From positions 1-23,456 of the forward strand of contig JAKBAQ010000015.1 of assembly GCA_021808985.1 (NCBI GenBank): 23,456 nucleotides of DNA, read 5' to 3'. Below the pieces are notes generated by a model that was not told where the DNA came from, searched no databases, and saw nothing but the letters and a program-made list of their open reading frames with translations. This DNA comes from Pseudomonadota bacterium (GTDB lineage: Bacteria > Pseudomonadota > Alphaproteobacteria > Acetobacterales > Acetobacteraceae). The position numbers and the translations under genes were made by a program. Positions 15,291-23,120 of this stretch are shown piece by piece; the stretch's first letter is position 1; every line of letters begins with the position of its first letter.

Positions 15291-15636
15291 CTGAAGATGA
15301 GAGGCCGAGGCTGGCCCGGGTGGCCTTGGTCAGCCGGGCGGCCACCAGATCGTAGGATTGGCGCAGCAGGTCTCGCAGCATGGCGTCGGGCACGCCGCCG
15401 GAGACCCGCACCCAGTTGCCGCGCGGCAGATATGGCGCGCGCGACGCCAGCCCCTGATCAAGCAGCAGCGCGAAGCTCAGCGGCGTGGTTTTGAAGACGT
15501 AGGCGGCCTCGCCGGCGAAATGGCCGATGGCGAAGACCTTGCCGCCGATTTTATGCACATGGGAGCCGCCCCATTGCACCACGAAGGTGCTGGCGGGCAG
15601 CCTGGCGCAGAAGGAATCGAAGCGGCTAAGCTTCAC
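15265..15636 (-). CDS. MmcQ/YjbR-family protein
   Basis: The 123-residue protein matches the small MmcQ/YjbR family, a CyaY-like fold of uncertain role often labelled DNA-binding. Typical stretches are STFVVQWGGSHVHKIGGKVF, TTPLSFALLLDQ, RAPYLPRGNWVRV and DLLRQSYDLVAARLTKATRA. Family members usually end soon after the last helix, here about SLGL112. This one continues for eleven residues (SSSENSLPNPG) encoded by the AT-rich repeat block, and its TAA lies inside an AGGATTATCCT dyad. The GTG start at 15636 overlaps the rnd stop by 11 bases, so it is co-transcribed with RNase D. Longer upstream frames overlap rnd and are rejected. The function remains unknown. Confidence 0.82.
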   Translation of the reverse strand: MKLSRFDSFCARLPASTFVVQWGGSHVHKIGGKVFAIGHFAGEAAYVFKTTPLSFALLLDQGLASRAPYLPRGNWVRVSGGVPDAMLRDLLRQSYDLVAARLTKATRASLGLSSSENSLPNPG

Positions 15637-16807
15637 CCCGCCCCGCCAGGTCGACGATCTTGACCCGTTTGCCCTGCGCGGAGAGCGCGATTTCACCACG
15701 GATCAGCCTCAGCGCGTCGCGCCCGAACATCTCGCCGCGCCAGCCTTCCAGGGCCGCGTTGTCCTGCGATTCGCCCAGGGCCAGCGCCTCTATATCCTCG
15801 GAGCTTGCCACCAGCCGCGGCGCCACGTTGTTCTGCTCGGCCACCGCGTTGAGCAGCACTTTAAGCAGGGCGACCAGGGCCGGCGAGGCGCGCGGGGTGT
15901 CGCGCGGTTTTTCGGTGCGGGGTAGATCAGCCTCGGGCAGGGTTTTGGCCGCCGCGATAACCGCCAGCAGGGACTGGCCGGATTTGCCCTGCGCGAAGCC
16001 GCTGGTGATGCCGCGCGCCTTGGCCAGAGCGTCCGCGTTCTCGGGCGCCAGTGCGGCGATTTCGGGGATCTGCTCGTCCTTAACCAGCCGCTGGCGGGGA
16101 ATGTTGATGCGTTGCGCCTCACGCTCGCGCCAGGCCGCGATGGCCTGGATGATGGCCAGCTGGCGCTTATTGCCGGTGCGCAGCTTCAGGCGCTCCCAGG
16201 CGCGCTCCGGATTGACGCGATAGGTGTCCGGGTCGGCGAGTGCCGCCATCTCCTGGCCGACCCAGCCCATCCGCCCATCCACCCGCAGCCGGGCCATCAG
16301 CCGCTCATACACGGTGCGCAGATGGGTTACGTCGGCGGCGGCGTAGTCGATCTGCGCCTTGGTCAGCGGCCGGGCTGACCAGTCAGAGAAGCGGTGGGCT
16401 TTATCAATCTGCCCGCCGGTGAGGGCCTGGACCAGCGCGTCATAGCCCACCTGGTCGCCAAAACCGGCGACCATCGCCGCCACCTGGGTATCAAACAGGT
16501 TCAGCGGCACGGCGCCGAACAGCAACAGAAAAATTTCCACATCCTGGCGGCAGGCGTGGAAGACCTTCACCACATCGGGCTTGGCGAGCAGGGCGCCGAG
16601 GGGGGAAAGGTCTATGCCCTTCGCCTGCGCGTCCACCACCGCCACGTCGTGGGTTCCGGCCAGCTGCACCAGGCAGAGCTCGGGATAATACGTTCGCTCG
16701 CGCATGAACTCGGTGTCCACGGTCACGAATTCCTCGGTGCCAAGCCGCGCGCACAGGGCGGCCAGCTCGTGGGTGGTGGTGATAAAGGCGGTTTGGATGT
16801 CGCTCAT
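15626..16807 (-). CDS. rnd: Ribonuclease D
   Basis: The 393-residue enzyme is a 3'-5' exoribonuclease involved in tRNA and stable RNA 3' maturation. The DEDDy catalytic residues are visible: Asp31 and Glu33 in VDTEFMRERTYYPELCLVQL, Asp89 in FHACRQDVEI, and Tyr155 with Asp159 in IDYAAADVTHL. An HRDC domain follows at roughly residues 205-285 (GNKRQLAIIQAIAAWRERE and on). A second helical C-terminal domain reaches the end. AAGGAG five bases before the ATG on the minus strand supports the start. The gene diverges from aspS with 61 bases between. The YjbR-like gene overlaps its 3' end. Confidence 0.95.
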   Translation of the reverse strand: MSDIQTAFITTTHELAALCARLGTEEFVTVDTEFMRERTYYPELCLVQLAGTHDVAVVDAQAKGIDLSPLGALLAKPDVVKVFHACRQDVEIFLLLFGAVPLNLFDTQVAAMVAGFGDQVGYDALVQALTGGQIDKAHRFSDWSARPLTKAQIDYAAADVTHLRTVYERLMARLRVDGRMGWVGQEMAALADPDTYRVNPERAWERLKLRTGNKRQLAIIQAIAAWREREAQRINIPRQRLVKDEQIPEIAALAPENADALAKARGITSGFAQGKSGQSLLAVIAAAKTLPEADLPRTEKPRDTPRASPALVALLKVLLNAVAEQNNVAPRLVASSEDIEALALGESQDNAALEGWRGEMFGRDALRLIRGEIALSAQGKRVKIVDLAGRGEA

Positions 16808-16832
16808 AACCTCTCCTTAATACCCCCCCGGC

Positions 16833-16860
16833 TTGACAGGGAAGAGGCTGCGGTTTCATT
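16833..16860 (+). promoter_or_regulatory. Candidate aspS promoter
   Basis: A perfect TTGACA (16833-16838) is followed after 16 bases by TTCATT (16855-16860), a weak -10. The predicted start site would lie at about 16867-16869, at the aspS ATG. No Shine-Dalgarno is seen in between, so the message may be leaderless. This is inferred from motifs only. Confidence 0.45.
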
Positions 16861-16868
16861 CGCCTCTC

Positions 16869-18665
16869 ATGCAACATACTCATCCCTACCGCACCCATAA
16901 CTGCGCCGCCCTGCGGAGCGCGAATATCGGCCAAATCGTCCGGCTTTCCGGCTGGGTTCATGCCAAGCGCGACCATGGCGGGCTGCTGTTCATCGACCTG
17001 CGCGACCATTTCGGCCTTACCCAATGCGTGTTCGCGGCCGGGTCCGCGCCGTTTGGGGCGGCGGAGTCGCTGCGGGTTGAGTCTGTGGTGACGCTGAGCG
17101 GGACGGTGGTGGAGCGCGCGCCGGGCACCACCAACCCGAAGCTGCCCACCGGGGAGGTTGAGCTGCGGGTGGAGGAGCTGCTCGTGCAGTCCAGCGCCGA
17201 TGTGCTGCCCATCCAGGTTGCGGGGCATGAGAGCTATCCGGATGAATTGCGGCTAAAATACCGGTTTCTCGATCTGCGCCGCGAGCAGGTGCATAAGAAC
17301 ATCATGCTGCGCGCCGGCGTGATCGCCTCTTTCCGCCGCCGCATGATCGAGGCCGACTTCACCGAATTCCAGACCCCGATCCTCACCGCCTCCAGCCCTG
17401 AGGGGGCGCGCGACTTTCTGGTGCCCTCGCGCAACCATCCGGGGAAATTCTACGCGCTGCCGCAGGCGCCGCAGCAGTTCAAGCAGCTGCTCATGGTCGC
17501 GGGGTTTGACAGGTATTTCCAGATCGCCCCCTGCTTCCGCGACGAGGCCTCGCGCGCCGACCGCTCGCCGGGTGAGTTCTACCAGCTTGATTTCGAGATG
17601 AGCTTTGTGACCCAGGACGATGTTTTCAACACCATCGAGCCGGTGATCGCGGGGGTGTTCGAGGAGTTCGCCAACGGGCGGGAGGTGACCAAGCCGCCTT
17701 TCGTGCGCATCCCTTATGATCAGTCCATGCTCAAATACGGCTCCGACAAGCCCGATTTGCGCAATCCGATCGAGATTTCCGATGTCACCGAGGCGTTCCG
17801 GGGCTCCTCCTTCGGCCTGTTCGCCAGGATCATCGAAGGCGGCGGGATTGTGCGCGCCATTCCGGCGCCGGGTGCCGGGGGGAATCCGCGCAGCTTCTTT
17901 GACAAGCTGAACGAATGGGCGCGCGCCGAGGGGGCTGGGGGGTTGGGGTATATCACCTTCTCCGATGCCGGGCCGCAGGGGCCGATCGCCAAAAATCTCT
18001 CGGCGGAGCGCGCCGAGCAGATACGCGCCGCGTGCGGGCTGGGCAGCGGCGATGCCGTGTTCTTTGCCGCCGGCAAGGAGCTGGAGGCCGCCAAGTTCGC
18101 CGGCACGGTGCGCACCAAGCTGGGCCATGATCTCGGCCTGATTGAGGCCGGCACGTTCAAATTCTGCTGGATCGTCGATTTTCCGATGTATGAGTATGAC
18201 GAGGAGCTGAAGCAGGTTGTGTTCTCGCACAATCCGTTCTCCATGCCGCAAGGCGGGCTGGAGGCGCTGAACAGCCAGGACCCGCTGACCATCAAGGCCT
18301 TCCAGTATGACATTGTGTGCAACGGCATCGAGCTTTCGTCCGGCGCCATCCGCAACCATCGCCCGGATATCATGCTGCGGGCCTTTGAGCTGGCCGGGTA
18401 TGGGCCGGAAGAGGTTGAGGCGCGCTTTGGCGGGATGCTGAATGCCTTCCGCTACGGCGCCCCGCCGCATGGGGGCTCGGCGCCGGGGATTGACCGCATT
18501 GTGATGCTGCTGGCGAATGAGCCGAATATCCGTGAGGTGATCGCCTTCCCGCTGAACCAGCAGGGCGAGGACCTGATGATGGGCGCCCCGGCGCCGGTTG
18601 CCGGGCCAAGGCTGAAGGAACTCTCCATAGCCCTGGCGCTGCCGCCCAAGGTGGTTAAGAGCTGA
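16869..18665 (+). CDS. aspS: Aspartyl-tRNA synthetase
   Basis: The 598-residue class IIb synthetase charges tRNA(Asp). The N-terminal OB-fold anticodon domain contains VRLSGWVHAKRDHGGLLFID and LRDHFGLTQCVF. The catalytic core shows FLVPSRNHPGKFYALPQAPQ. Motif 2 is FRDEASRADRSPGEFYQLDF, and motif 3 is GGSAPGIDRIVMLL. The bacterial GAD insertion lies around residues 300-420, and the length is normal. Many alphaproteobacterial AspRS are non-discriminating and work with GatCAB, but that cannot be decided here. Start 16869 (MQHTHPYRTHNC) was chosen from homologue character; there is no visible ribosome binding site. The gene is probably monocistronic, with a Pho box and pstB following. Confidence 0.97.
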   Translation: MQHTHPYRTHNCAALRSANIGQIVRLSGWVHAKRDHGGLLFIDLRDHFGLTQCVFAAGSAPFGAAESLRVESVVTLSGTVVERAPGTTNPKLPTGEVELRVEELLVQSSADVLPIQVAGHESYPDELRLKYRFLDLRREQVHKNIMLRAGVIASFRRRMIEADFTEFQTPILTASSPEGARDFLVPSRNHPGKFYALPQAPQQFKQLLMVAGFDRYFQIAPCFRDEASRADRSPGEFYQLDFEMSFVTQDDVFNTIEPVIAGVFEEFANGREVTKPPFVRIPYDQSMLKYGSDKPDLRNPIEISDVTEAFRGSSFGLFARIIEGGGIVRAIPAPGAGGNPRSFFDKLNEWARAEGAGGLGYITFSDAGPQGPIAKNLSAERAEQIRAACGLGSGDAVFFAAGKELEAAKFAGTVRTKLGHDLGLIEAGTFKFCWIVDFPMYEYDEELKQVVFSHNPFSMPQGGLEALNSQDPLTIKAFQYDIVCNGIELSSGAIRNHRPDIMLRAFELAGYGPEEVEARFGGMLNAFRYGAPPHGGSAPGIDRIVMLLANEPNIREVIAFPLNQQGEDLMMGAPAPVAGPRLKELSIALALPPKVVKS

Positions 18666-18703
18666 GGGCACCGGGCGCGGGTGTTGGGTGAGGGCGACAC
18701 TTC

Positions 18704-18744
18704 CTGTCATCGAAGCTTCACGGTAGTGTCATTGTACTGTCATG
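18704..18744 (+). promoter_or_regulatory. Tandem Pho box upstream of pstB
   Basis: GTGTCAT (18727-18733), TGTA, then CTGTCAT (18738-18744) match the PhoB site of two seven-base direct repeats with 11-base period. A further CTGTCAT stands at 18704-18710, with a degraded repeat GCTTCAC eleven bases after it (18715). The spacing of the four units is 11, 12 and 11. PhoB is encoded in the same operon, so autoregulation under phosphate limitation is expected. Confidence 0.85.
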
Positions 18745-18766
18745 AAACACGCCTATGGAGGCGCAG

Positions 18767-19591
18767 ATGGAAATAGTGAGCCCTATCATGCCTGAAGCGG
18801 CGCCGCCTGAAACCCTGTCTCCCAAGACGCCCATCAGCGCCGCGCGGGTTTCAATCCGTAATCTCGATTTTTTCTATGGCACCAACCAGGCGCTGCGGAA
18901 TATCAATATCGATTTTCCGGACCGCCAGACCACGGCGATGATCGGCCCTTCGGGTTGCGGCAAATCCACCCTGCTGCGCGTGCTCAACCGGATGTATGAC
19001 CTCTATCCCGGCCAGCGCGCCGAGGGCCAGGTGCTGATAAGCGGTGAGAACATTATCGGGCCGGGGCTGAATTTGAACCTGCTGCGCCGGCGGGTTGGCA
19101 TGGTGTTCCAGAAACCCACGCCGTTTCCCAAATCAATCTATGAAAATGTGGTTTTCGGCGTGCGCCTGCATGAGAAACTCTCCAAAACGGAGATGGATGA
19201 GCGGGTGGAATGGGCGCTCACCCGGGCTGCCTTGTGGGGTGAGGTGAAGGACCGGCTCCATGCTTCGGCGCTTGGCCTTTCGGGCGGGCAGCAGCAGCGC
19301 CTGTGCATCGCGCGCTCCATCGCCGTGCGGCCGGAAGTGCTGCTGCTCGATGAGCCCACCAGCGCGCTGGACCCGATCAGCACGCTGAAGATCGAGGAGC
19401 TGGTGGATGAGCTGAAGCGGGACTTCACCATCGTCATCGTGACCCACAACATGCAGCAGGCCGGGCGCTGCGCCGACCAGGTGGCTTTTTTCTACCTCGG
19501 CGAGCTGGTGGAAGCCGGCCCGGCGACTCAGCTTTTCACCGCCCCGCGTGAGCGCAAGACGCAGGAATATATCACCGGCCGGTTCGGCTAA
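18767..19591 (+). CDS. pstB: Phosphate ABC transporter ATP-binding protein PstB
   Basis: The 274-residue cytoplasmic ATPase drives the PstSCA phosphate importer and takes part in PhoR signalling. Walker A is GPSGCGKST (residues 60-68). The Q-loop region is VGMVFQKPTPFPKSIYENV, a PstB hallmark. The signature is LSGGQQQRLCIARSIAV, Walker B is VLLLDEPTSALDP, and the switch His lies in VTHNMQQAGR. ATG 18767 was chosen because GGAGG lies five bases before it; an in-frame ATG at 18755 is the alternative. The first 25 residues are a poorly conserved Pro/Ala-rich lead. phoU follows after 13 bases and then phoB. pstS, pstC and pstA are absent from this window. Confidence 0.97.
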   Translation: MEIVSPIMPEAAPPETLSPKTPISAARVSIRNLDFFYGTNQALRNINIDFPDRQTTAMIGPSGCGKSTLLRVLNRMYDLYPGQRAEGQVLISGENIIGPGLNLNLLRRRVGMVFQKPTPFPKSIYENVVFGVRLHEKLSKTEMDERVEWALTRAALWGEVKDRLHASALGLSGGQQQRLCIARSIAVRPEVLLLDEPTSALDPISTLKIEELVDELKRDFTIVIVTHNMQQAGRCADQVAFFYLGELVEAGPATQLFTAPRERKTQEYITGRFG

Positions 19592-19604
19592 AGGAACAGC
19601 GCCC

Positions 19605-20330
19605 ATGCCCGATGAACCCAAGCATATCGTCGCCAGTTTTGAGGCGGATCTGAAAAAGCTCCGCGACATGATCGCCGTGATGGGCGGGCTGGTGGAGCGC
19701 GCGGTGGCCGATTCCGCCACCGCGCTGCTGGAGCATGATGCCGCCCTTGCCGCCAATGTGATCGAGCATGATCCGAAAATCGACGCCGAGGAGCGCGCCA
19801 TCGAGCAATTCGCCGTGCGCCTGCTGGCCTTGCGCCAGCCGGTGGCCGATGATCTGCGGCAGGTGATCCAGGCGCTCAAGGTTGTTACCGACCTGGAACG
19901 GGTTGGCGATTACGCCGCCAATATTGCCAAGCGCAGCATTGTCATCAACCAGGCATCCAGCCGCTTCGCGCTCTCCAGCCTTGGGCAAATGGCGGCGCTG
20001 GTGCAGCAAAATCTCAAATCAAGCATCGATGCGGTGGGCGAGGCGGACCCGCAGAAGGCGATTTCGGTATGGCGCGCAGACCAGGCGGTGGATGATCTCT
20101 ACAACACCATTTTCCGCGAGCTGATCACCTACATGATGGAGGATGCGCGCAGCATCACGGCCTGCACGCATCTGCTGTTCATCGCCAAGAATCTGGAGCG
20201 CATCGGCGACCATACCACCAATATCGCCGAGTTGACCTATTATGCCGTCACCGGCGAATCACTGCCGGAGTTCCGCCCCAAGGGCGACCAGACCTCCGCC
20301 TATATTCACGCCAACCCGACTGGGCAATAA
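19605..20330 (+). CDS. phoU: Phosphate signalling regulator PhoU
   Basis: The 241-residue cytoplasmic protein has two three-helix bundles and links the Pst transporter to the PhoR kinase, silencing the Pho response when phosphate is ample. Typical sequences are HIVASFEADLKKLRDMIAVM and HDPKIDAEERAIEQFAVRLL. Metal-site stretches such as VTDLERVGDYAANIAKRS in the first half and AKNLERIGDHTTNIAELTYY in the second are present. Both E/DxxxD metal-binding motifs are intact. AAGGAA eight bases upstream supports ATG 19605. The stop is followed at once by the phoB ATG, so the three genes form one operon under the Pho box. Confidence 0.96.
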   Translation: MPDEPKHIVASFEADLKKLRDMIAVMGGLVERAVADSATALLEHDAALAANVIEHDPKIDAEERAIEQFAVRLLALRQPVADDLRQVIQALKVVTDLERVGDYAANIAKRSIVINQASSRFALSSLGQMAALVQQNLKSSIDAVGEADPQKAISVWRADQAVDDLYNTIFRELITYMMEDARSITACTHLLFIAKNLERIGDHTTNIAELTYYAVTGESLPEFRPKGDQTSAYIHANPTGQ

Positions 20331-21038
20331 ATGACCGACCAAAACAAACCTTATATCCTCATCGTGGAGGATGAAGCGGCGCTGGTTACGCTGTTGCGCT
20401 ATAATCTCGAAAAACAGGGATTTCGCGTGGAGGATGCCGGGGATGGCGGCGAGGCTTTGACGCGCATCGCCGAGACGCCGCCCGACCTGGTGCTGCTGGA
20501 CTGGATGCTGCCCACCATGTCGGGCATCGAGGTGTGCCGGCAGATCCGCCGCCGCCCGGCGACGCGGACGCTGCCCGTGATCATGCTCACGGCGCGGGCC
20601 GAGGAACAGGATGCGGTGCGCGGGCTGGATACGGGCGCCGATGACTATATCACCAAGCCGTTTTCCACCGAGGCGCTGATTGCGCGGATCCGCGCCCTGC
20701 TGCGCCGCGCGGGCACGGTGCCGACCAAGGTGAAACTGAATTTCCACGATATTTCGCTGGACCCCGCCTCGCACCGCGTGCAGCGCAATGGCCGCACGCT
20801 GCATCTGGGGCCGACCGAATTCCGCCTGCTGGAATTCTTCCTGCGCCACCCCAAGCGCGTGTTCTCGCGGGAGGATGTGCTCAACGCCGTGTGGGGCCGC
20901 GATATTCATGTGGAGCCGCGCACCGTGGATGTGCATATCCGCCGCCTGCGCAAGGCCATCAATGGTCCTGGGGAAATCGACATCGTGCGGACCATCCGCG
21001 CGGCCGGCTATGCGCTGGACCTGGAAGCCGCGCTCTGA
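20331..21038 (+). CDS. phoB: Phosphate regulon response regulator PhoB
   Basis: The 235-residue OmpR-type regulator activates phosphate-scavenging genes by binding Pho boxes. The receiver domain has acidic residues Glu13 and Asp14, phospho-acceptor Asp57 (VLLDWMLPTMSG), Thr87 (VIMLTARAEEQD) and Lys109 (YITKPFS), so phosphorylation is expected to work. The winged-helix domain (about 135-232) contains LTEF-like LGPTEFRLLEFFLRHPKRVF and RTVDVHIRRLRKAINGPGE, the recognition part. The ATG directly follows the phoU stop. Its sensor kinase phoR is not in the window. A 14-base perfect palindrome (21039-21052) touches the stop codon and may mark the operon end. Confidence 0.96.
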   Translation: MTDQNKPYILIVEDEAALVTLLRYNLEKQGFRVEDAGDGGEALTRIAETPPDLVLLDWMLPTMSGIEVCRQIRRRPATRTLPVIMLTARAEEQDAVRGLDTGADDYITKPFSTEALIARIRALLRRAGTVPTKVKLNFHDISLDPASHRVQRNGRTLHLGPTEFRLLEFFLRHPKRVFSREDVLNAVWGRDIHVEPRTVDVHIRRLRKAINGPGEIDIVRTIRAAGYALDLEAAL

Positions 21039-21052
21039 GCGCTGGCCAGCGC
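21039..21052. other. 14-bp perfect palindrome after phoB
   Basis: GCGCTGGCCAGCGC begins directly after the phoB TGA. As RNA it would form a short GC stem but with almost no loop, and no T-run follows until a TTTT about 20 bases on. It may help end the pstB-phoU-phoB transcript. The rest of the 92-base gap shows nothing certain. Confidence 0.35.
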
Positions 21053-21130
21053 GCCGGGGCGGCCGGGCTTTTGCTCTTGGCGGTTGTTGCGAAAACTGCT
21101 TGAATTGCCCTCTATAAACGGGAGGCAGCC

Positions 21131-21898
21131 ATGAAACACACGATTGCCGGGACCACCATGCCGGTGTTGCAGATCGGGCTTGAGCCGGGTGAGGTCATCA
21201 TCGCGGAGCCTGGCGAATTTTCGTGGATGAGCGACAATATGCGGCTCAACACCACGACGCAGACGGGCGGGGCGCGCGGCTTGTTCGGCGCCATCGGCCG
21301 CGCCCTTTCGGGGGGCGGGCTGTTCATGACCGAGTATTCCCCGCAGGGGGGAGCGGGGCTGATCGCCTTCGCTGCCAAGGTGCCGGGCACTATCCAGCAG
21401 GTCGACGTGCCGGCCGGCCATTCCTACATGATCCACAAGCACGGGTTTCTCTGCGCCACCCAGGGGGTTAATCTCTCCATCGGGTTTCAGCGCCAGCTCG
21501 GGGCCGGGATTTTTGGCGGCAATGGTTTTGTCATGCAGAAGCTCGCCGGCCCGTGCACCGCTTTTGTGGAGCTTGGCGGCGAGGCTGTGGTTTATGACCT
21601 GCGGCCGGGCGAATCCATCCAGGTTCATCCCGGGCATATCGGCATGTTCCAGGACAGCGTGAATTTTGACATCGTATTCATGCGCGGGATCAGGAACGCC
21701 TTGTTCGGCGCTGACGGGCTGTTCATCGCCCGCCTGACGGGCCCCGGCAAGGTGTGGCTGCAAAGCATGACGGTGCCCAACCTCGCACATGCGCTCTCAC
21801 CCTATCTCGGCGGTGAGCAGGCCGTGGCGAGCGCGCCGCAGATTGGCGGGGCGGCGATCGCGGGTGGTATTCTCGGGGATATTTTCGGGCAGCGATAG
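21131..21898 (+). CDS. AIM24 / TIGR00266 family protein
   Basis: The 255-residue protein matches the AIM24 family, a trimeric beta-prism fold found in bacteria and mitochondria. In yeast a relative affects inner-membrane organisation; in bacteria the role is unclear. Family stretches include LQIGLEPGEVIIAEPGEFSW, RALSGGGLFMTEY, GAGLIAFAAKVPGTIQQVDV, FGGNGFVMQKLAGPC and GADGLFIARLTGPGKVWLQS. The C-terminus is Gly/Ala-rich (GGAAIAGGILGDIFG), as often seen in this family. GGGAGG just before the ATG is the ribosome binding site. It follows phoB by 92 bases, so it may have its own promoter. Its stop TAG lies at the edge of the hairpin element that fills the next intergenic gap. Confidence 0.9.
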   Translation: MKHTIAGTTMPVLQIGLEPGEVIIAEPGEFSWMSDNMRLNTTTQTGGARGLFGAIGRALSGGGLFMTEYSPQGGAGLIAFAAKVPGTIQQVDVPAGHSYMIHKHGFLCATQGVNLSIGFQRQLGAGIFGGNGFVMQKLAGPCTAFVELGGEAVVYDLRPGESIQVHPGHIGMFQDSVNFDIVFMRGIRNALFGADGLFIARLTGPGKVWLQSMTVPNLAHALSPYLGGEQAVASAPQIGGAAIAGGILGDIFGQR

Positions 21899-22001
21899 AG
21901 CATGATTGCCGCCAGGCAATCCTGCTCCGGCCATGTTTTTGCGATCAATTTCATTGGTTTGGGTCGAATCTGCCGATTCGATCCAAACCAATATTGATCT
22001 A
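21896..22001. repeat. Large hairpin element between convergent genes
   Basis: The main stem is ATTGGTTTGGGTCGAATC (21953-21970), a TGCC loop and GATTCGATCCAAACCAAT (21975-21992). It has eighteen positions with a single G-T mismatch. An outer stem GATCAAT/ATTGATC (21943-21949 with 21993-21999) extends it past a three-base bulge. A separate small hairpin GATTGCC-GCCA-GGCAATC sits at 21904-21921. The block spans the whole gap from the AIM24 stop to the stop of the convergent oxidoreductase, and looks like a dispersed intergenic element or two-way terminator. Confidence 0.6.
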
Positions 22002-23120
22002 TCCGCCGCTGCGGCCACGCAAGCGCATCGGGTCGATGGCGGGAATGATAGCCGCGGCGGCTCCGGGGTCTTCGCCTTTTATCATGGCGGCCACCAGCGC
22101 CCCGGCGGCGGGGGCGGTTTGGATGCCGTAGCCGCCCTGCCCGGCGCACCAGAAGAAGCCGGGGGCGGCGGTATCCCAGCCGAAGGCGAGGCTGCGGTCA
22201 GGCGTGAAGGTGCGCAGACCGGCCCAGGCGCGCTCCACCCGGCGCACGGGGATGGAGAGGGCTTTTTGCATACGGTCAATGCCGATGGCGACATCCAGCT
22301 CATCGGGCCGGGCGTCGTGCGGGGGCATCGGCGTTTCGTCGCAGGGGGTTACCATCAGCCGGGTGCGGGCCTCGGCGCGGATGTACCATTCATGCGCGGC
22401 CGACTGCACCATCGGCCAGTGCTCCACCTGGTAGGGGGCGGGGTCGATGATCGCGCCGGTGCGGCGGCAGGCGACCAGGCCGAGCGGCGGCAGACCGGCG
22501 ATCTGGGCGACTTCATCCGCCCAGGCGCCGGCGGCGTTGACCACCACGGGCGCGTGGAGGAGCGCGCCGGTTGAGGTTTCCACCTCCCAGACGCTGTTTT
22601 TACGGTCGATCCGCCCTGCCCGGCTGCGCAGCATGAGCTGCCCGCCAGCCGCGCGGGCGCGGCGGAGGTAGAACTGGTGCAGGGCGGCCACGTCCATGTC
22701 GAACCCGTCAGTCTCGATCGCGGCGCGGACGGCGTAGCCCTCGATCAGCGCGGGGACCAGCGCCTTCACCCTGGCCAGGGAAATTTCCTCGATTCCGAGC
22801 GCCTGGCCGATCAGCCCGTCTAATATGCCGGTTTGCTCCGGCGGGGCCAGGTAGATGATCGCGCGGCCGAGGGCCAGACGGTCTGTGCCGATATCCGCTG
22901 GCGGGTTGAGGAAGAATTCACGCGACAGGCCGGTGAGCAGCCGAACGTCGGCGGGTCCGTAATTGCGCACCCAGATCGCCGCCGAGCGCCCGGTGGTGTG
23001 ATAGCCCGCATGCTCCTCAGCCTCCACCAGGGCGACCTTATGCGTGGCGCCCAGCCCCGCCGCCACGGTGGCGCCGGCCATGCCAGCGCCGATCACGATC
23101 ACATCGAAGCCCTGGCTCAT
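21999..23120 (-). CDS. FAD-dependent oxidoreductase, DAO (glycine/D-amino acid oxidase) family
   Basis: The 373-residue protein has the FAD-binding Rossmann start FDVIVIGAGMAGATVAAGLG, followed by KVALVEAEEHAGYHTTGRSA. The DAO-type VVNAAGAWADEVAQIAGLPP comes in the middle, and FFWCAGQGGYGIQTAPAAG at the end contacts the flavin. These features place it with glycine, sarcosine and D-amino-acid oxidases. The exact substrate is unknown. There is no signal peptide. It is read after the alpha/beta hydrolase gene, whose stop overlaps its ATG (ATGA), so the two are coupled. Its TAG lies in the outer arm of the large hairpin element. Confidence 0.9.
   Translation of the reverse strand: MSQGFDVIVIGAGMAGATVAAGLGATHKVALVEAEEHAGYHTTGRSAAIWVRNYGPADVRLLTGLSREFFLNPPADIGTDRLALGRAIIYLAPPEQTGILDGLIGQALGIEEISLARVKALVPALIEGYAVRAAIETDGFDMDVAALHQFYLRRARAAGGQLMLRSRAGRIDRKNSVWEVETSTGALLHAPVVVNAAGAWADEVAQIAGLPPLGLVACRRTGAIIDPAPYQVEHWPMVQSAAHEWYIRAEARTRLMVTPCDETPMPPHDARPDELDVAIGIDRMQKALSIPVRRVERAWAGLRTFTPDRSLAFGWDTAAPGFFWCAGQGGYGIQTAPAAGALVAAMIKGEDPGAAAAIIPAIDPMRLRGRSGG

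Noticed and set aside
17253..18710. 485-residue minus-strand frame opposite aspS
   Set aside because: It is Arg/Gln/Gly-rich shadow translation; aspS motifs on the plus strand are complete.
21899..22000. tRNA or small structured RNA in the AIM24/oxidoreductase gap
   Set aside because: The hairpins do not form a cloverleaf, there is no CCA end or anticodon arm, and the symmetric stop codons favour an intergenic repeat or terminator.
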